A stretch of 12,901 nt of DNA from Candidatus Zixiibacteriota bacterium (GCA_011777135.1 JAABVY010000275.1:2640-15540), one strand, 5' to 3'; shown: positions 1 to 8,159, counted from the stretch's first letter. A program made the numbers and translations. Notes: generated from the letters alone by a model not told the origin.

Positions 1-143
1 CCTTTATGACCGCGCAGGAAGTCGTCGAAAACGTAGTGCCGAAAATAAAAGAAGGGGATCAGGTCTTGATCAAAGCGTCTCGGGCTATGCAGTTTGAGAA
101 AATTGTGCAAGCTTTCAAAGAAAAACAGGGGGTCAGAGGCTGA
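1..143 (+). CDS. murF: MurF C-terminal end (partial, 5' end outside window)
   Basis: Only the last 46 codons are present, read in the frame that starts at base 3 and ends with TGA at 141-143. MurF is the cytoplasmic ATP-dependent ligase that adds D-Ala-D-Ala to UDP-MurNAc-tripeptide. The visible piece has the MurF C-terminal pattern: an acidic helix, then GDQVLIKASRAMQFEKIV, corresponding to the family's 'GD.VLVKGSRAM..E.vv' element. Here Ala replaces the usual Gly of 'KGSR'. The position directly before mraY is the usual dcw location of murF. The stop codon shares one base with the mraY ATG (TGATG), which suggests coupled translation. The catalytic and ATP-binding domains lie outside the window, so activity cannot be judged here. 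The identity rests on the short motif plus gene order. Confidence 0.88.
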   Translation, partial: FMTAQEVVENVVPKIKEGDQVLIKASRAMQFEKIVQAFKEKQGVRG

Positions 144-1228
144 TGTTTTACCACCTGTTCAGTTCATTGGTCGATACCATCAGCTATTTCAACCTGTTCA
201 GGTATATCACTTTCAGGACAGCGGCAGCCACGATTACAGCCCTGCTTGTTTCGCTTCTTCTGGGACCGCTCATCGTAAAGCTGCTTCAAAAGAAAACCGT
301 GACCGAGAATATACGCCAGGAGGGACCAAAAAGCCATTATGCCAAGGAAGGTACTCCGACTATGGGTGGAATAATCATTCTGGCCGCCATGGTTATCCCG
401 ACTTTACTCTGGGCCGACCTGTCAAATCGGTTTGTTCAGATGATAATCCTGGTCACAATCTGGCTGGGAATTCTCGGCTTTATGGATGATTTCATGAAAG
501 CTATTTTGAAAAAGCCCAAGGGTATGGTGGGAAAATACAAGCTTGTGGGTCAGATCACACTCGGAATCCTTTTTGGCGGTGTTCTCTATTTCTTTCCGCC
601 CACAGAAAATTTCAACGGCTACACTGAGATACCGTTTTTCAAGGATTACATTCTCAACTTCGGCTGGCTGTTTATTCCATTTGTGATTCTAGTACTGACC
701 GCTTCATCCAATGCGGTCAATCTAACGGATGGTCTGGATGGTCTGGCTATCGGGCTTTGTATGATGGTTTTTCTGACTTTCGCGGGATTTTCTTACGTGA
801 CCGGCCGTGCCGACTTCTCAGGTTACCTGGATATCAGCTACCTCGAGGGGGCGGGAGAATTGACAATATATTGCGGGGCAGCTATTGGCGCAGGGCTTGG
901 ATTTCTGTGGTACAACTCTCATCCGGCCCAGATCTTTATGGGTGACACCGGAGCCCTGTCGCTGGGTGGTGCCCTGGGAGCTATAGCCATTATGCTTAAG
1001 AAGGAATTATTACTGGTGATTGTGGGAGGAGTCTTTGTTGCAGAGGCGCTCTCTGTCATTATGCAAGTAGCCTCTTATAGATTGCGGGGAAAGAGGGTTT
1101 TCAAGATGGCTCCTCTCCATCATCATTTTGAATTATCGGGGTGGCCTGAAGCAAAGGTCGTCGTCAGGTTTTGGATTCTTGGAGCTTTATGCGCACTCTT
1201 GACTTTGAGTACTTTAAAAATACGGTAA
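143..1228 (+). CDS. mraY: Phospho-N-acetylmuramoyl-pentapeptide transferase (MraY)
   Basis: This integral membrane enzyme transfers phospho-MurNAc-pentapeptide from UDP to undecaprenyl phosphate, making lipid I on the inner face of the membrane. The 361-residue length is normal for the family. Visible signatures, in order, are the TPTMGG loop (71-76), the Asp pair D115-D116 in 'GFMDDFMK', NLTDGLDG (193-200, with D196 and D199), the MGDTG motif with D268 in the Mg2+/catalytic site, and the cytoplasmic His cluster PLHHHFE (324-330). About ten hydrophobic segments are spread along the chain, as expected. The ATG at 143 overlaps the murF stop by one base. An alternative frame over 94-489 is only a shadow. 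Downstream, murD begins a few bases after the TAA or slightly within mraY. All family motifs look intact. Confidence 0.98.
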   Translation: MFYHLFSSLVDTISYFNLFRYITFRTAAATITALLVSLLLGPLIVKLLQKKTVTENIRQEGPKSHYAKEGTPTMGGIIILAAMVIPTLLWADLSNRFVQMIILVTIWLGILGFMDDFMKAILKKPKGMVGKYKLVGQITLGILFGGVLYFFPPTENFNGYTEIPFFKDYILNFGWLFIPFVILVLTASSNAVNLTDGLDGLAIGLCMMVFLTFAGFSYVTGRADFSGYLDISYLEGAGELTIYCGAAIGAGLGFLWYNSHPAQIFMGDTGALSLGGALGAIAIMLKKELLLVIVGGVFVAEALSVIMQVASYRLRGKRVFKMAPLHHHFELSGWPEAKVVVRFWILGALCALLTLSTLKIR

Positions 1229-1233
1229 GCACT

Positions 1234-2607
1234 ATGCGCGTGGACAGAATAATCAGCAGGCCGATTGGAATCATCGGGCTGGCGCGTTCGGGTCTGGCCG
1301 CGGCCAAACTGCTGAAGCGGCTGGGAGGAGATCCGTTCGTCTCGGATGTCAAGCCAGAATCGGAACTGCAGAAAGAACTGGCCGAACTCAGGGCAGAAAA
1401 CATCCCGTATGAGAGCGGCGGGCACACGCATAAACTTCTGGAGAACTCCGAATTTCTAATAGTATCGCCAGGGGTTCCGAACAATATTCCGATAATATTG
1501 GAAGCGCAGAAAATCGGCATTCCCATTTTCTCGGAACTGGAGGTGGCTTCCTGGCTATGTGAAGCTAATCTGGCGGCGGTGACCGGATCTAATGGAAAGA
1601 CCACGACAACCGCTCTTCTGGGAGAGATCTTCAAGACTGCTGGATTTGAAACCGCCACGGCGGGAAACATCGGCTATGCTTTCTCCGAGGTTTGCGATCA
1701 GATTTCCTCCCGGGGATGGATCGCACTGGAGGTATCCTCCGCCCAGCTGGAACGGACTTTCGATTTCCATCCCCATGTTGCCATATTGCTGAACCTGACG
1801 CCCGACCACCTTGACCGTTACGGCACTTTTGAGGAATATGCCCACGTGAAGGTGCGTGTGGCAGAAAATATGACCGGGGTCGATTTTCTGATTGTCAATG
1901 CTGATGATGACTACCTGGTGGAACTTGTCCAGCCCGTGGAGGCCCGCAGGATTTTCTTCTCTCTAAATAAGAAAGTCGAGAGCGGAATTCATCTGGAAGG
2001 TGATAGGATCATATTTCACTCAGGAGAATTTGAGATTGAATTGGGATCAACTTCGGATATTCGCATCCCCGGCCCGCATAATGTCTACAATGCCATGGCC
2101 GCAGCCGCGGCAGCTCTGGTTGCGGGCGTACCCGGTGAATCTATTCGAAAAACTCTCAAGACCTTTGGCGGTGTCGAGCACCGGCTTGAATATGTGGATA
2201 CAGTTGATGGCGTCAGGTATATCAATGATTCCAAGGGTACCAATGTCGATTCGGTCTGGTATGCTCTCCAATCTGTACCTGAGAATACGATTCTGATAAT
2301 GGGAGGAAAATATAAAGGTGGGGACCTGTCTCGCTTGAATGATTTGATAAAGCAAAAAGTGAAGCACATAATAGTGATTGGTCAGGCTGCTGAAATCATG
2401 CGAGAAGCCTACAGCGATATAGTAGCAGTCAGTAAATCCGATTCGCTCGAGGAGGCAGTTACCAGTGCATCCGTGCTGGCAGATGCGGGCGACACAGTTC
2501 TGCTTTCGCCAGCCTGCGCATCATTTGATATGTTCCGTGATTTTGAACATCGTGGTCAGGTGTTTAAAGATGCGGTTTTGAGGTTGAAGACGAGGAGTTC
2601 AGGATGA
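1234..2607 (+). CDS. murD: UDP-N-acetylmuramoyl-L-alanine--D-glutamate ligase (MurD)
   Basis: MurD is the cytoplasmic Mur ligase that adds D-Glu to UDP-MurNAc-L-Ala using ATP. With the ATG at 1234 the protein has 457 residues, close to the usual 440-460. Motifs are: N-terminal GLARSG (15-20), SPGVP (78-82), P-loop TGSNGKTTTT (117-126), EVSSAQLE (166-173), LNLTPDHLDRY (186-196), a Lys at 206 in the position of the carbamylated active-site lysine, VEHR (314-317), NDSKGTN (331-337) and the C-terminal LSPACASFDMF (424-434). The start is uncertain. ATG 1234 leaves ten residues before the first beta strand, as in relatives, but has no clear Shine-Dalgarno. ATG 1189 is preceded by GGAG at 1181-1184, would overlap mraY by 40 bases and add 15 residues. 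TTG 1171 is less likely. The gene overlaps ftsW by four bases (ATGA). Confidence 0.96.
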   Translation: MRVDRIISRPIGIIGLARSGLAAAKLLKRLGGDPFVSDVKPESELQKELAELRAENIPYESGGHTHKLLENSEFLIVSPGVPNNIPIILEAQKIGIPIFSELEVASWLCEANLAAVTGSNGKTTTTALLGEIFKTAGFETATAGNIGYAFSEVCDQISSRGWIALEVSSAQLERTFDFHPHVAILLNLTPDHLDRYGTFEEYAHVKVRVAENMTGVDFLIVNADDDYLVELVQPVEARRIFFSLNKKVESGIHLEGDRIIFHSGEFEIELGSTSDIRIPGPHNVYNAMAAAAAALVAGVPGESIRKTLKTFGGVEHRLEYVDTVDGVRYINDSKGTNVDSVWYALQSVPENTILIMGGKYKGGDLSRLNDLIKQKVKHIIVIGQAAEIMREAYSDIVAVSKSDSLEEAVTSASVLADAGDTVLLSPACASFDMFRDFEHRGQVFKDAVLRLKTRSSG

Positions 2608-3719
2608 GGGAGAGACGATTCGATTACACTATGTTTGCCCTGGTGGTGATCCTGCTCACTATCGGCGTTATTATGATCTATTCCGCATCAGCGTTTACAG
2701 CTCTGAAGGAAGGACAAAGCAGTCAGTTCTATTTCTGGAAACAGCTGATGTGGTTTGTTCTGGCAATATTTACGACCCTCATCGTATCCAAGATAAACTA
2801 TCATCATTGGGAGAAGCTGGCATGGCCGATGCTTCTGATCTCGCTGATTTTGCTAGTCGCCGTGTTTACTCAGCGGGAAATTAACGGCTCACGCCGATGG
2901 GTTTTCATCTTGAATCAATCTCTGCAGCCTTCCGAGCTATTCAAATATGCCTTGATAATTTTTACTGCCTATTATCTTTGCCGCAAGAGAGAGATGCTAT
3001 CGAGGTTAAAATCCCTGGCATGGCCCTGGGGAGCATTCGCCGCCCTCGGTATGTTCCTGATCTTGCTCCAACCCGATTTGGGTATGGTGCTCGTGATTAT
3101 GATGACAATATTCGTCCTGCTCTTTATGGCGGGCCTCAAATATCGCTATGTATTGGCTGGAATTCTTATACCGGTAGCCCTGGCGGCATTCATGGTATTT
3201 GTCGTAAATTATAAACCCGCGCGCCTGCAAGCATTTCTCCATCCGGAAACCGCCTTGCGCACACATGCTTACCAGCAGATTCACTCCCTGTTCGCCATAG
3301 GATCCGGTCAGTTGCTTGGAAAGGGAATTGGACGAGGGGCGGCCAAACTCATGCATCTGCCAGAGTCCCACACCGATTTCATAATAGCCAATGTAGCCGA
3401 GGAAGGCGGATTCATTATAATACTCCTTTGCCTGGGACTTTACTTCATGATAATAGTACGGGGGCTCAGGGTGGCATCTCTGGCGCAGGATCATTTCGGG
3501 TTTTACCTGGCTTTTGGAATTGTATCGATTTTAACACTCAGTATAATCATAAATATCAGCGTCGCGGTAAGACTCATGCCTACTACGGGCATGACTCTGC
3601 CGTTTCTGAGTTATGGGGGGAGTTCCCTTCTTTGTTCATCGTTTGGAATAGGTGTGTTGTTGAATATTTCACGCCATCAGTGCAAGGTGTCGAAGCTGTT
3701 TGATAAACGAAAAAGTTAA
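2604..3719 (+). CDS. ftsW: Septal peptidoglycan glycosyltransferase FtsW (SEDS family)
   Basis: FtsW is a polytopic SEDS protein that polymerises lipid II glycan at the division septum together with a class B PBP. The 371-residue protein has about ten hydrophobic segments. SEDS signatures are INGSRRW (93-99), QPSELFK (108-114), LQPDLG (155-160), YQQIHSLFAIGSG (223-235) and LPESHTDFI (252-260), with D258 at the position of the SEDS catalytic aspartate, then PTTGMTLPFLSYGGSS (326-341). It is called FtsW rather than RodA because it sits between murD and murG, the standard ftsW slot. In the segment before PTTG, two glycines common in relatives are replaced by Ser319 and Arg323. GAGGAG at 2592-2597 lies six bases before the ATG, and the ATG overlaps the murD stop as ATGA. 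Its 3' end overlaps murG by 20 bases. Confidence 0.96.
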   Translation: MRERRFDYTMFALVVILLTIGVIMIYSASAFTALKEGQSSQFYFWKQLMWFVLAIFTTLIVSKINYHHWEKLAWPMLLISLILLVAVFTQREINGSRRWVFILNQSLQPSELFKYALIIFTAYYLCRKREMLSRLKSLAWPWGAFAALGMFLILLQPDLGMVLVIMMTIFVLLFMAGLKYRYVLAGILIPVALAAFMVFVVNYKPARLQAFLHPETALRTHAYQQIHSLFAIGSGQLLGKGIGRGAAKLMHLPESHTDFIIANVAEEGGFIIILLCLGLYFMIIVRGLRVASLAQDHFGFYLAFGIVSILTLSIIINISVAVRLMPTTGMTLPFLSYGGSSLLCSSFGIGVLLNISRHQCKVSKLFDKRKS

Positions 3720-4812
3720 AAATCTGGCGGTCGCCGGGGGTGGAACCGGAGGACATATCTTCCCAGCCCTGGCAATCGCGATGGAGTTGCAAAGGCTCAT
3801 GCCGGAAATCGGTATAAAATATCTGGGTAAGAAAGACAGTCTGGAAGAGAAGCTGGTAGCGCATCATGACTGGCAGTTCATTCCTATTCCTGCCCGTCCT
3901 CTCAAGCGCAAGCTGTCTCTTTCAAACTTATTGATACCCCTTACTCTCATGAGCGGTTCTCGTCTGACCAGGGCGATTATAAAGAACCATCGGATTGACG
4001 GCCTGCTTGGTACAGGCGGATATGTCTCCGTTCCAGCCTTGATGGGCGCCCGTAAAGCGCGTGTAAAAATATTTCTGCAGGAGCAGAATAGCTTCCCCGG
4101 CATAGCTACGAGACTCTTTGCCAAACATGCAGACCTCTGTTTCCTGGCCTACCCGCAGGCCGGAAAATATCTGGCGTCAGAGTCGAAATTCTTTGAGGTG
4201 GGAAATCCGCTTCGTCCCGGCTTTGCAATAGCCAAACAGGATGAAGGCCTGAAATTCTTCGGACTCCGGCAGGATAAAAAGACTCTGTTGATATTTGGAG
4301 GCTCCCAGGGGGCTGAAGCTCTAAACCAGAAAGTTAAAAGCAGTCTGGGTGACTTTGGAAAAGACGGCAGGATTCAATTGATATGGCAGGCCGGTAAATA
4401 TAATTTTGACTTTTACAAATCCGCTTTTGAGGAATCCGGTGTCAACGGTGCAATCCTCGAATTCATCGACCGCATGGAGATGGCTTATGCCGCCGCCGAC
4501 CTGGCATTCTGCCGATCCGGAGCGCTTTCACTTTCGGAACTTGCCGCAGTCGGCCTTCCCTCGCTTCTGGTACCTTATCCCTATGCGGCCGAGGACCATC
4601 AATATCATAATGCCAGAGTCTATGATGAAGCCGGTGCTGCCAGGGTCATCAGGCAGACCGAACTGGAACAGTTCAATCTCTATGAATATGTCTCCGGGCT
4701 CTTTTCAGACCCTGAAAGATTAAAAAAGATGTCGGAAGCAGCCGGGTTGCTGGCCGATCCCGACGCATCCAGAAAAATAGCAGAAAAAATCATCGAGGTT
4801 CTAAAGTGGTAA
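3700..4812 (+). CDS. murG: UDP-GlcNAc--lipid I N-acetylglucosaminyltransferase (MurG)
   Basis: MurG is a peripheral GT-B glycosyltransferase on the inner membrane face that adds GlcNAc to lipid I, making lipid II. The 370-residue protein shows the N-terminal glycine loop GGGTGGH (13-19), a second Gly-rich loop GTGGYVS (104-110), EQN (128-130), VGNPLR (167-172), GGSQGA (200-205) and the C-terminal donor-site block CRSGALSLSELAAVGLP (271-287), with E280, then EDHQYHNA (298-305). The start is unusual. No in-frame ATG occurs before the first glycine loop, so the TTG at 3700 is the best start. AAGGTG at 3684-3689 is a fair Shine-Dalgarno ten bases upstream. This gives a 20-base overlap with ftsW, implying coupled and possibly reduced translation. 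The stop overlaps murC by seven bases. Confidence 0.97.
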   Translation: MINEKVKNLAVAGGGTGGHIFPALAIAMELQRLMPEIGIKYLGKKDSLEEKLVAHHDWQFIPIPARPLKRKLSLSNLLIPLTLMSGSRLTRAIIKNHRIDGLLGTGGYVSVPALMGARKARVKIFLQEQNSFPGIATRLFAKHADLCFLAYPQAGKYLASESKFFEVGNPLRPGFAIAKQDEGLKFFGLRQDKKTLLIFGGSQGAEALNQKVKSSLGDFGKDGRIQLIWQAGKYNFDFYKSAFEESGVNGAILEFIDRMEMAYAAADLAFCRSGALSLSELAAVGLPSLLVPYPYAAEDHQYHNARVYDEAGAARVIRQTELEQFNLYEYVSGLFSDPERLKKMSEAAGLLADPDASRKIAEKIIEVLKW

Positions 4813-6182
4813 AGTTTGGAAAACTGAGAAAATTGCATTTTGTGGGCATAGGTGGCATCGGCATGTCCGGTATGGCCGAGATGCTGCATAACCTCGGATA
4901 CCATATTACCGGCAGCGATCTGGCTGCCAGCGAGGTAACAGACCATCTGCAGAAAATCGGGATAACTGTTTACTTTGAGCACAAGGCAGAAAATGTCGGC
5001 GATGCCAATCTTGTGGTTTACTCATCCGCAGTGCCCCTTGATAATCCTGAACTGAAGTATGCCCGCCAGAATAAAGTTATAATAGTACGCCGGGCCGAGA
5101 TGCTGGCGGAACTCATGCGCATGAAATATTCCATCGGTATCGCCGGGACGCATGGCAAGACTACAACAACCTCACTTATCGGACAGATAATGACCGATGC
5201 AGGTATGGATCCTACCGTCATAGTGGGGGGACGGGTGATCCAGTTTGGAACCAATATCAAGCTGGGACATTCCGATTACCTGGTGGCTGAGGCGGATGAG
5301 TACGACCGCTCATTCCTGCGTATGACTCCCACCGATGTAGTTCTTACGACTCTGGAAGAAGATCATCTGGACTGCTATGAAGGGATCGAAGATCTCAAGC
5401 AGGCCTTTGTAGAATTTGCAAATAAAGCGCCTTTCTTCGGTACTGTTCATATCAATATGGATGATCCTAACCTGGTCTCATTGATTCCACAGATAAATCA
5501 TCCCGTAGTTACTTATGGTCTGGCTTCACAGGCGGATTATCAGATTGACAATGTCACCTATCTTAATAATGTCACCGAGTTTGATGTCAGGACCAAGAAA
5601 CGTGAGCTGGGGCATGTCAAAATACAGCTGCCGGGCTTCTTCAATGCCATGAACAGCCTGGCGGCTATCTCGATCTGCATGGAGCAGGAGATCCCGTTCG
5701 AGACTATTAAAGAGTCTCTCGGCAATTTCCGCGGCGTCAACCGGCGCTTTGAAATTATCGGGCAGGTTGATGAATATATGGTAGTGGACGATTACGGACA
5801 TCATCCCACCGAGGTCGAGGCCACCCTGCGTGCAGCCAAGCGCGGCTACAATCGTCCCGTGATAGCGATATTCCAGCCGCATTTATATAGCCGTACCCGC
5901 GATTTCTATCGTGAGTTCGCAAAGGCGCTATTGTCCGCGGATGTCATGATTGTGGCAAGGATCTATCCAGCTCGTGAGAAACCTATCGAGGGCGTAACCG
6001 GACAGCTTATTGTCGATGCCGCCAAAAGCTTCGGGCATCAGGACTGCCATTATATCGATGATGTCACCATGCTGCCGGAATTCGTGATGGATAATTTAAT
6101 GGACAAAGCAATAATAATGACCATCGGTGCTGGATCGATCTATAGAATTGCTCCTGAAATAGTTGAGGCTCTCAAGAAATGA
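4806..6182 (+). CDS. murC: UDP-N-acetylmuramate--L-alanine ligase (MurC)
   Basis: MurC is the first Mur ligase, adding L-Ala to UDP-MurNAc with ATP in the cytoplasm. The 458-residue length is typical. Domains and motifs in order are the UDP-sugar-binding Rossmann domain with GIGGIGMSGMAE (14-25), P-loop GTHGKTTT (114-121), EADEYDRSFL (162-171), the DHLD segment (186-189), GVNRRFE (310-316), DDYGHHPTE (328-336), QPHLYSRT (357-364) and GAGSI (441-445). The segment before DHLD reads TTLEE where many MurC proteins have 'TNIE', so an often conserved Asn is Thr182 here. The start is GTG at 4806, overlapping the murG stop by seven bases, with GAGG at 4795-4798 as the ribosome binding site. No murB or ddl follows. 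The stop runs straight into ftsQ through an ATGA overlap. Confidence 0.98.
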   Translation: MVKFGKLRKLHFVGIGGIGMSGMAEMLHNLGYHITGSDLAASEVTDHLQKIGITVYFEHKAENVGDANLVVYSSAVPLDNPELKYARQNKVIIVRRAEMLAELMRMKYSIGIAGTHGKTTTTSLIGQIMTDAGMDPTVIVGGRVIQFGTNIKLGHSDYLVAEADEYDRSFLRMTPTDVVLTTLEEDHLDCYEGIEDLKQAFVEFANKAPFFGTVHINMDDPNLVSLIPQINHPVVTYGLASQADYQIDNVTYLNNVTEFDVRTKKRELGHVKIQLPGFFNAMNSLAAISICMEQEIPFETIKESLGNFRGVNRRFEIIGQVDEYMVVDDYGHHPTEVEATLRAAKRGYNRPVIAIFQPHLYSRTRDFYREFAKALLSADVMIVARIYPAREKPIEGVTGQLIVDAAKSFGHQDCHYIDDVTMLPEFVMDNLMDKAIIMTIGAGSIYRIAPEIVEALKK

Positions 6183-6892
6183 AGAAAGCGCATTACAGAA
6201 TTGGTATGCTGATTTTTATCCTGGGAGGAGGAGCGCTGTTAGCAGGCATATATCATTATGATTTGATCAGGATAGAAGCAGTCGACTGCAGGGCTGATCA
6301 TGGGGAATTTTCGATTCCCGTTGATGATTATGTCAAAGAGCATATTGGCACTTCGATTCTCGATTACCCTTCAGCCTCCTATGTTGATACAATCCTTTTC
6401 CGGTATCCGCAGGTTTCACGGGCATCGGTCAATCTCAATCCATCCGGAAAGGTGGTATTTGACTACGATCTGAAACAGCCAATCGCATTGATAAGTCTTG
6501 ACATCGTGTACGGCCTTACAGCAAGAGGAGAACTCGTGCCTGCTCAAGAAGGTGATCTGCCGATTATCACCGGTTTAAAAATAAAACATGTCAAATTATA
6601 TGAACAGCTTGATGAAAGTAAGATCGGCTATGCATTGAAACTGGCAAATCTGCTGAATTCGAATATAACCGGTATTGAAAATGCCGTTTCATCGGTAAAT
6701 CTCGCACATCCGTCCGGATTGTCGGCTCACGTGAAGGGCTGTCGCAGCGAGTTCATTCTGGGTCGGGGGGACGAGTTAAAAAAATTCAGGAAGCTTGGCG
6801 AATACCTGGAATTCTTTTGTGCGCTGGGAAACAATATTCGGGCGGTAGACTTTAGATTTGAAAATCAACTTATTTTGAAAAAAGATCAATGA
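6179..6892 (+). CDS. ftsQ: Cell division protein FtsQ/DivIB-like (divergent, short)
   Basis: FtsQ/DivIB is a bitopic inner membrane protein that links early and late divisome proteins through its periplasmic POTRA and beta domains. This 237-residue protein has a short basic N-terminus (MKKAHYR), one transmembrane segment at about 8-25, then an extracytoplasmic region. A POTRA-like segment lies at about 28-100. The LPIITGLK element (127-134) and the ILGRGDELKKFRKLGEYL segment (193-210), followed by VDFRFENQLILKK (223-235), match the FtsQ 'LP.l.G', 'lG......Kl..l' and 'iD.R....i..k' patterns. Overall sequence is divergent, and the call leans on topology, these weak motifs and the slot between murC and ftsA. 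ATG 6179 overlaps the murC stop as ATGA. TGAGG at 6164-6168 is the likely ribosome binding site. It is shorter than proteobacterial FtsQ, which has a longer cytoplasmic tail. Confidence 0.87.
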   Translation: MKKAHYRIGMLIFILGGGALLAGIYHYDLIRIEAVDCRADHGEFSIPVDDYVKEHIGTSILDYPSASYVDTILFRYPQVSRASVNLNPSGKVVFDYDLKQPIALISLDIVYGLTARGELVPAQEGDLPIITGLKIKHVKLYEQLDESKIGYALKLANLLNSNITGIENAVSSVNLAHPSGLSAHVKGCRSEFILGRGDELKKFRKLGEYLEFFCALGNNIRAVDFRFENQLILKKDQ

Positions 6893-6908
6893 AATAGAGG
6901 GCTATGTC

Positions 6909-8141
6909 ATGGGAAGAGAAACAACATTTGCTGTAGTTGACATCGGTTCCACAAAGATTGCCACCCTGATCGCAAGCAAAAGCGGCCAGGATGAGCTTTC
7001 TGTGCTTGGATGTGGATCCGTGAAAGTCGAGGATATATTCCGTAAAGGTATCCTCTCGAATATCGACAGAACCGCAAGGACGCTGGCGATGTCGGTCTCT
7101 GCGGCCGAGGAAATGGCCGGAATAAAAGTCCAGAATCTCACTGTCGGGTTCTCGGGTGAACATCTCAGGTCCTTCAACTCCCTGGGAGTGGTACCGGTCT
7201 CGAAAACCGAGAACCAGATAACCGATAATGAGGTGGAATCCGTCATTGAAGCCGCCCAGGCGGTATCATTGCCATTCGAACGCGAAATTCTGCATGTTCT
7301 CCCGCAGGAATTCTTTATAGACCAGGGTGACGGCATCAAGGATCCCATAGGAAATACAGGAGTCCGGCTCGAAGTCCAGGTACATGTGGTGACTGCATCA
7401 ACAGCCGCAACCCAGGCGATTTACAAGGCAGTTCGGGCGGCCGGTTATGAAATAACGAACCTTGTTTTAAATCCGATTGTAGTCGGTTCCGCGCTTTTGT
7501 CAGCCGAAGAGGAGGAGGTCGGCACACTGCTGATCGATATTGGAGGCTCAACAACGGATATAGCCATATACTACAAGGGGGCGATCCGCCATACAGCGTC
7601 AATCGGAATGGGGGGCAAATATGTTACCAATGATATTGCGGTGGGGCTTCAAATCCCGAACAATCTCGCGGAAAATATAAAAATAGCCAACGGCCACGCT
7701 TTTTCCGCCTCAATCGATCCAATTGAAATGGTGGAAATACCCGAAATTGGCGGTCGCAAACCGACCAAGGCTTCACGTGTGCTCCTGGCCTCAATAATTG
7801 AAGCCCGTGCAGAGGAAATATTTGACCTGGTAAAGACCACTGTTAAGCGTTCGGGATATTCCAATAAGCTGGCCTGCGGCGTGGTCATAACCGGTGGCGG
7901 AAGCAGACTGCGGGGATTGGATAAACTGGCCCGAAAAGTATTCGAACTTCCTGTCAAAATCGGTTATCCCGAAAAAATACATCTGCCGGAAGAATTTTAT
8001 GGCAGACCGGAGTATTCGGCTGCGATCGGCCTTCTGGCCTACAGCCTTAGACATCCTGTGGAACATGAGGAAAAGAGGAATGTTTTCGTACGCCTGTTCC
8101 ATAAAGTTGAAGACGTAATAAGTGCCATTTTCAATATATAA
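6909..8141 (+). CDS. ftsA: Cell division protein FtsA
   Basis: FtsA is an actin-like ATPase that anchors FtsZ filaments to the inner membrane and recruits downstream divisome proteins. The 410-residue protein has the phosphate-1 motif VVDIGSTKIATLI (9-21), the FtsA-specific 1C subdomain at about 84-162, phosphate-2 motif LIDIGGSTTDIAIY (208-221), the connecting AENIK element (254-258) and the adenosine motif VVITGGGSRLRGL (325-337). The last 20 residues (391-410) form a plausible amphipathic helix alternating Val/Leu/Phe/Ile with Arg/Lys/His, which matches the family's membrane-targeting sequence. AGAGGG at 6896-6901 lies seven bases before ATG 6909. An out-of-frame ATG at 6904 is ignored. 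The gene follows ftsQ by 16 bases and precedes ftsZ by 18, the standard ftsQ-ftsA-ftsZ order. Confidence 0.98.
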   Translation: MGRETTFAVVDIGSTKIATLIASKSGQDELSVLGCGSVKVEDIFRKGILSNIDRTARTLAMSVSAAEEMAGIKVQNLTVGFSGEHLRSFNSLGVVPVSKTENQITDNEVESVIEAAQAVSLPFEREILHVLPQEFFIDQGDGIKDPIGNTGVRLEVQVHVVTASTAATQAIYKAVRAAGYEITNLVLNPIVVGSALLSAEEEEVGTLLIDIGGSTTDIAIYYKGAIRHTASIGMGGKYVTNDIAVGLQIPNNLAENIKIANGHAFSASIDPIEMVEIPEIGGRKPTKASRVLLASIIEARAEEIFDLVKTTVKRSGYSNKLACGVVITGGGSRLRGLDKLARKVFELPVKIGYPEKIHLPEEFYGRPEYSAAIGLLAYSLRHPVEHEEKRNVFVRLFHKVEDVISAIFNI

Positions 8142-8146
8142 GACTA

Positions 8147-8153
8147 GAGGAGG
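8147..8153 (+). promoter_or_regulatory. Strong ribosome binding site of ftsZ
   Basis: GAGGAGG lies six bases upstream of the ftsZ ATG. It is a near-perfect complement of the 16S 3' end and is the best Shine-Dalgarno sequence in the dcw cluster, fitting the need for far more FtsZ than FtsA from a shared mRNA. Confidence 0.85.
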
Positions 8154-8159
8154 AAAAGC

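Noticed and set aside
94..489. A plus-strand open frame of 131 codons spanning the murF end and mraY start.
   Set aside because: It is out of frame with both genes, whose motifs are intact. No independent support.
1123..1670. Long minus-strand open frames across the mraY/murD junction (102 and 168 codons).
   Set aside because: They run antisense to conserved Mur motifs, match no family I recognise, and are shadows of real coding sequence.
3006..3494. A 162-codon minus-strand open frame opposite ftsW.
   Set aside because: It is low in recognisable domains and fully covered by the well-supported FtsW sequence. It is a shadow.
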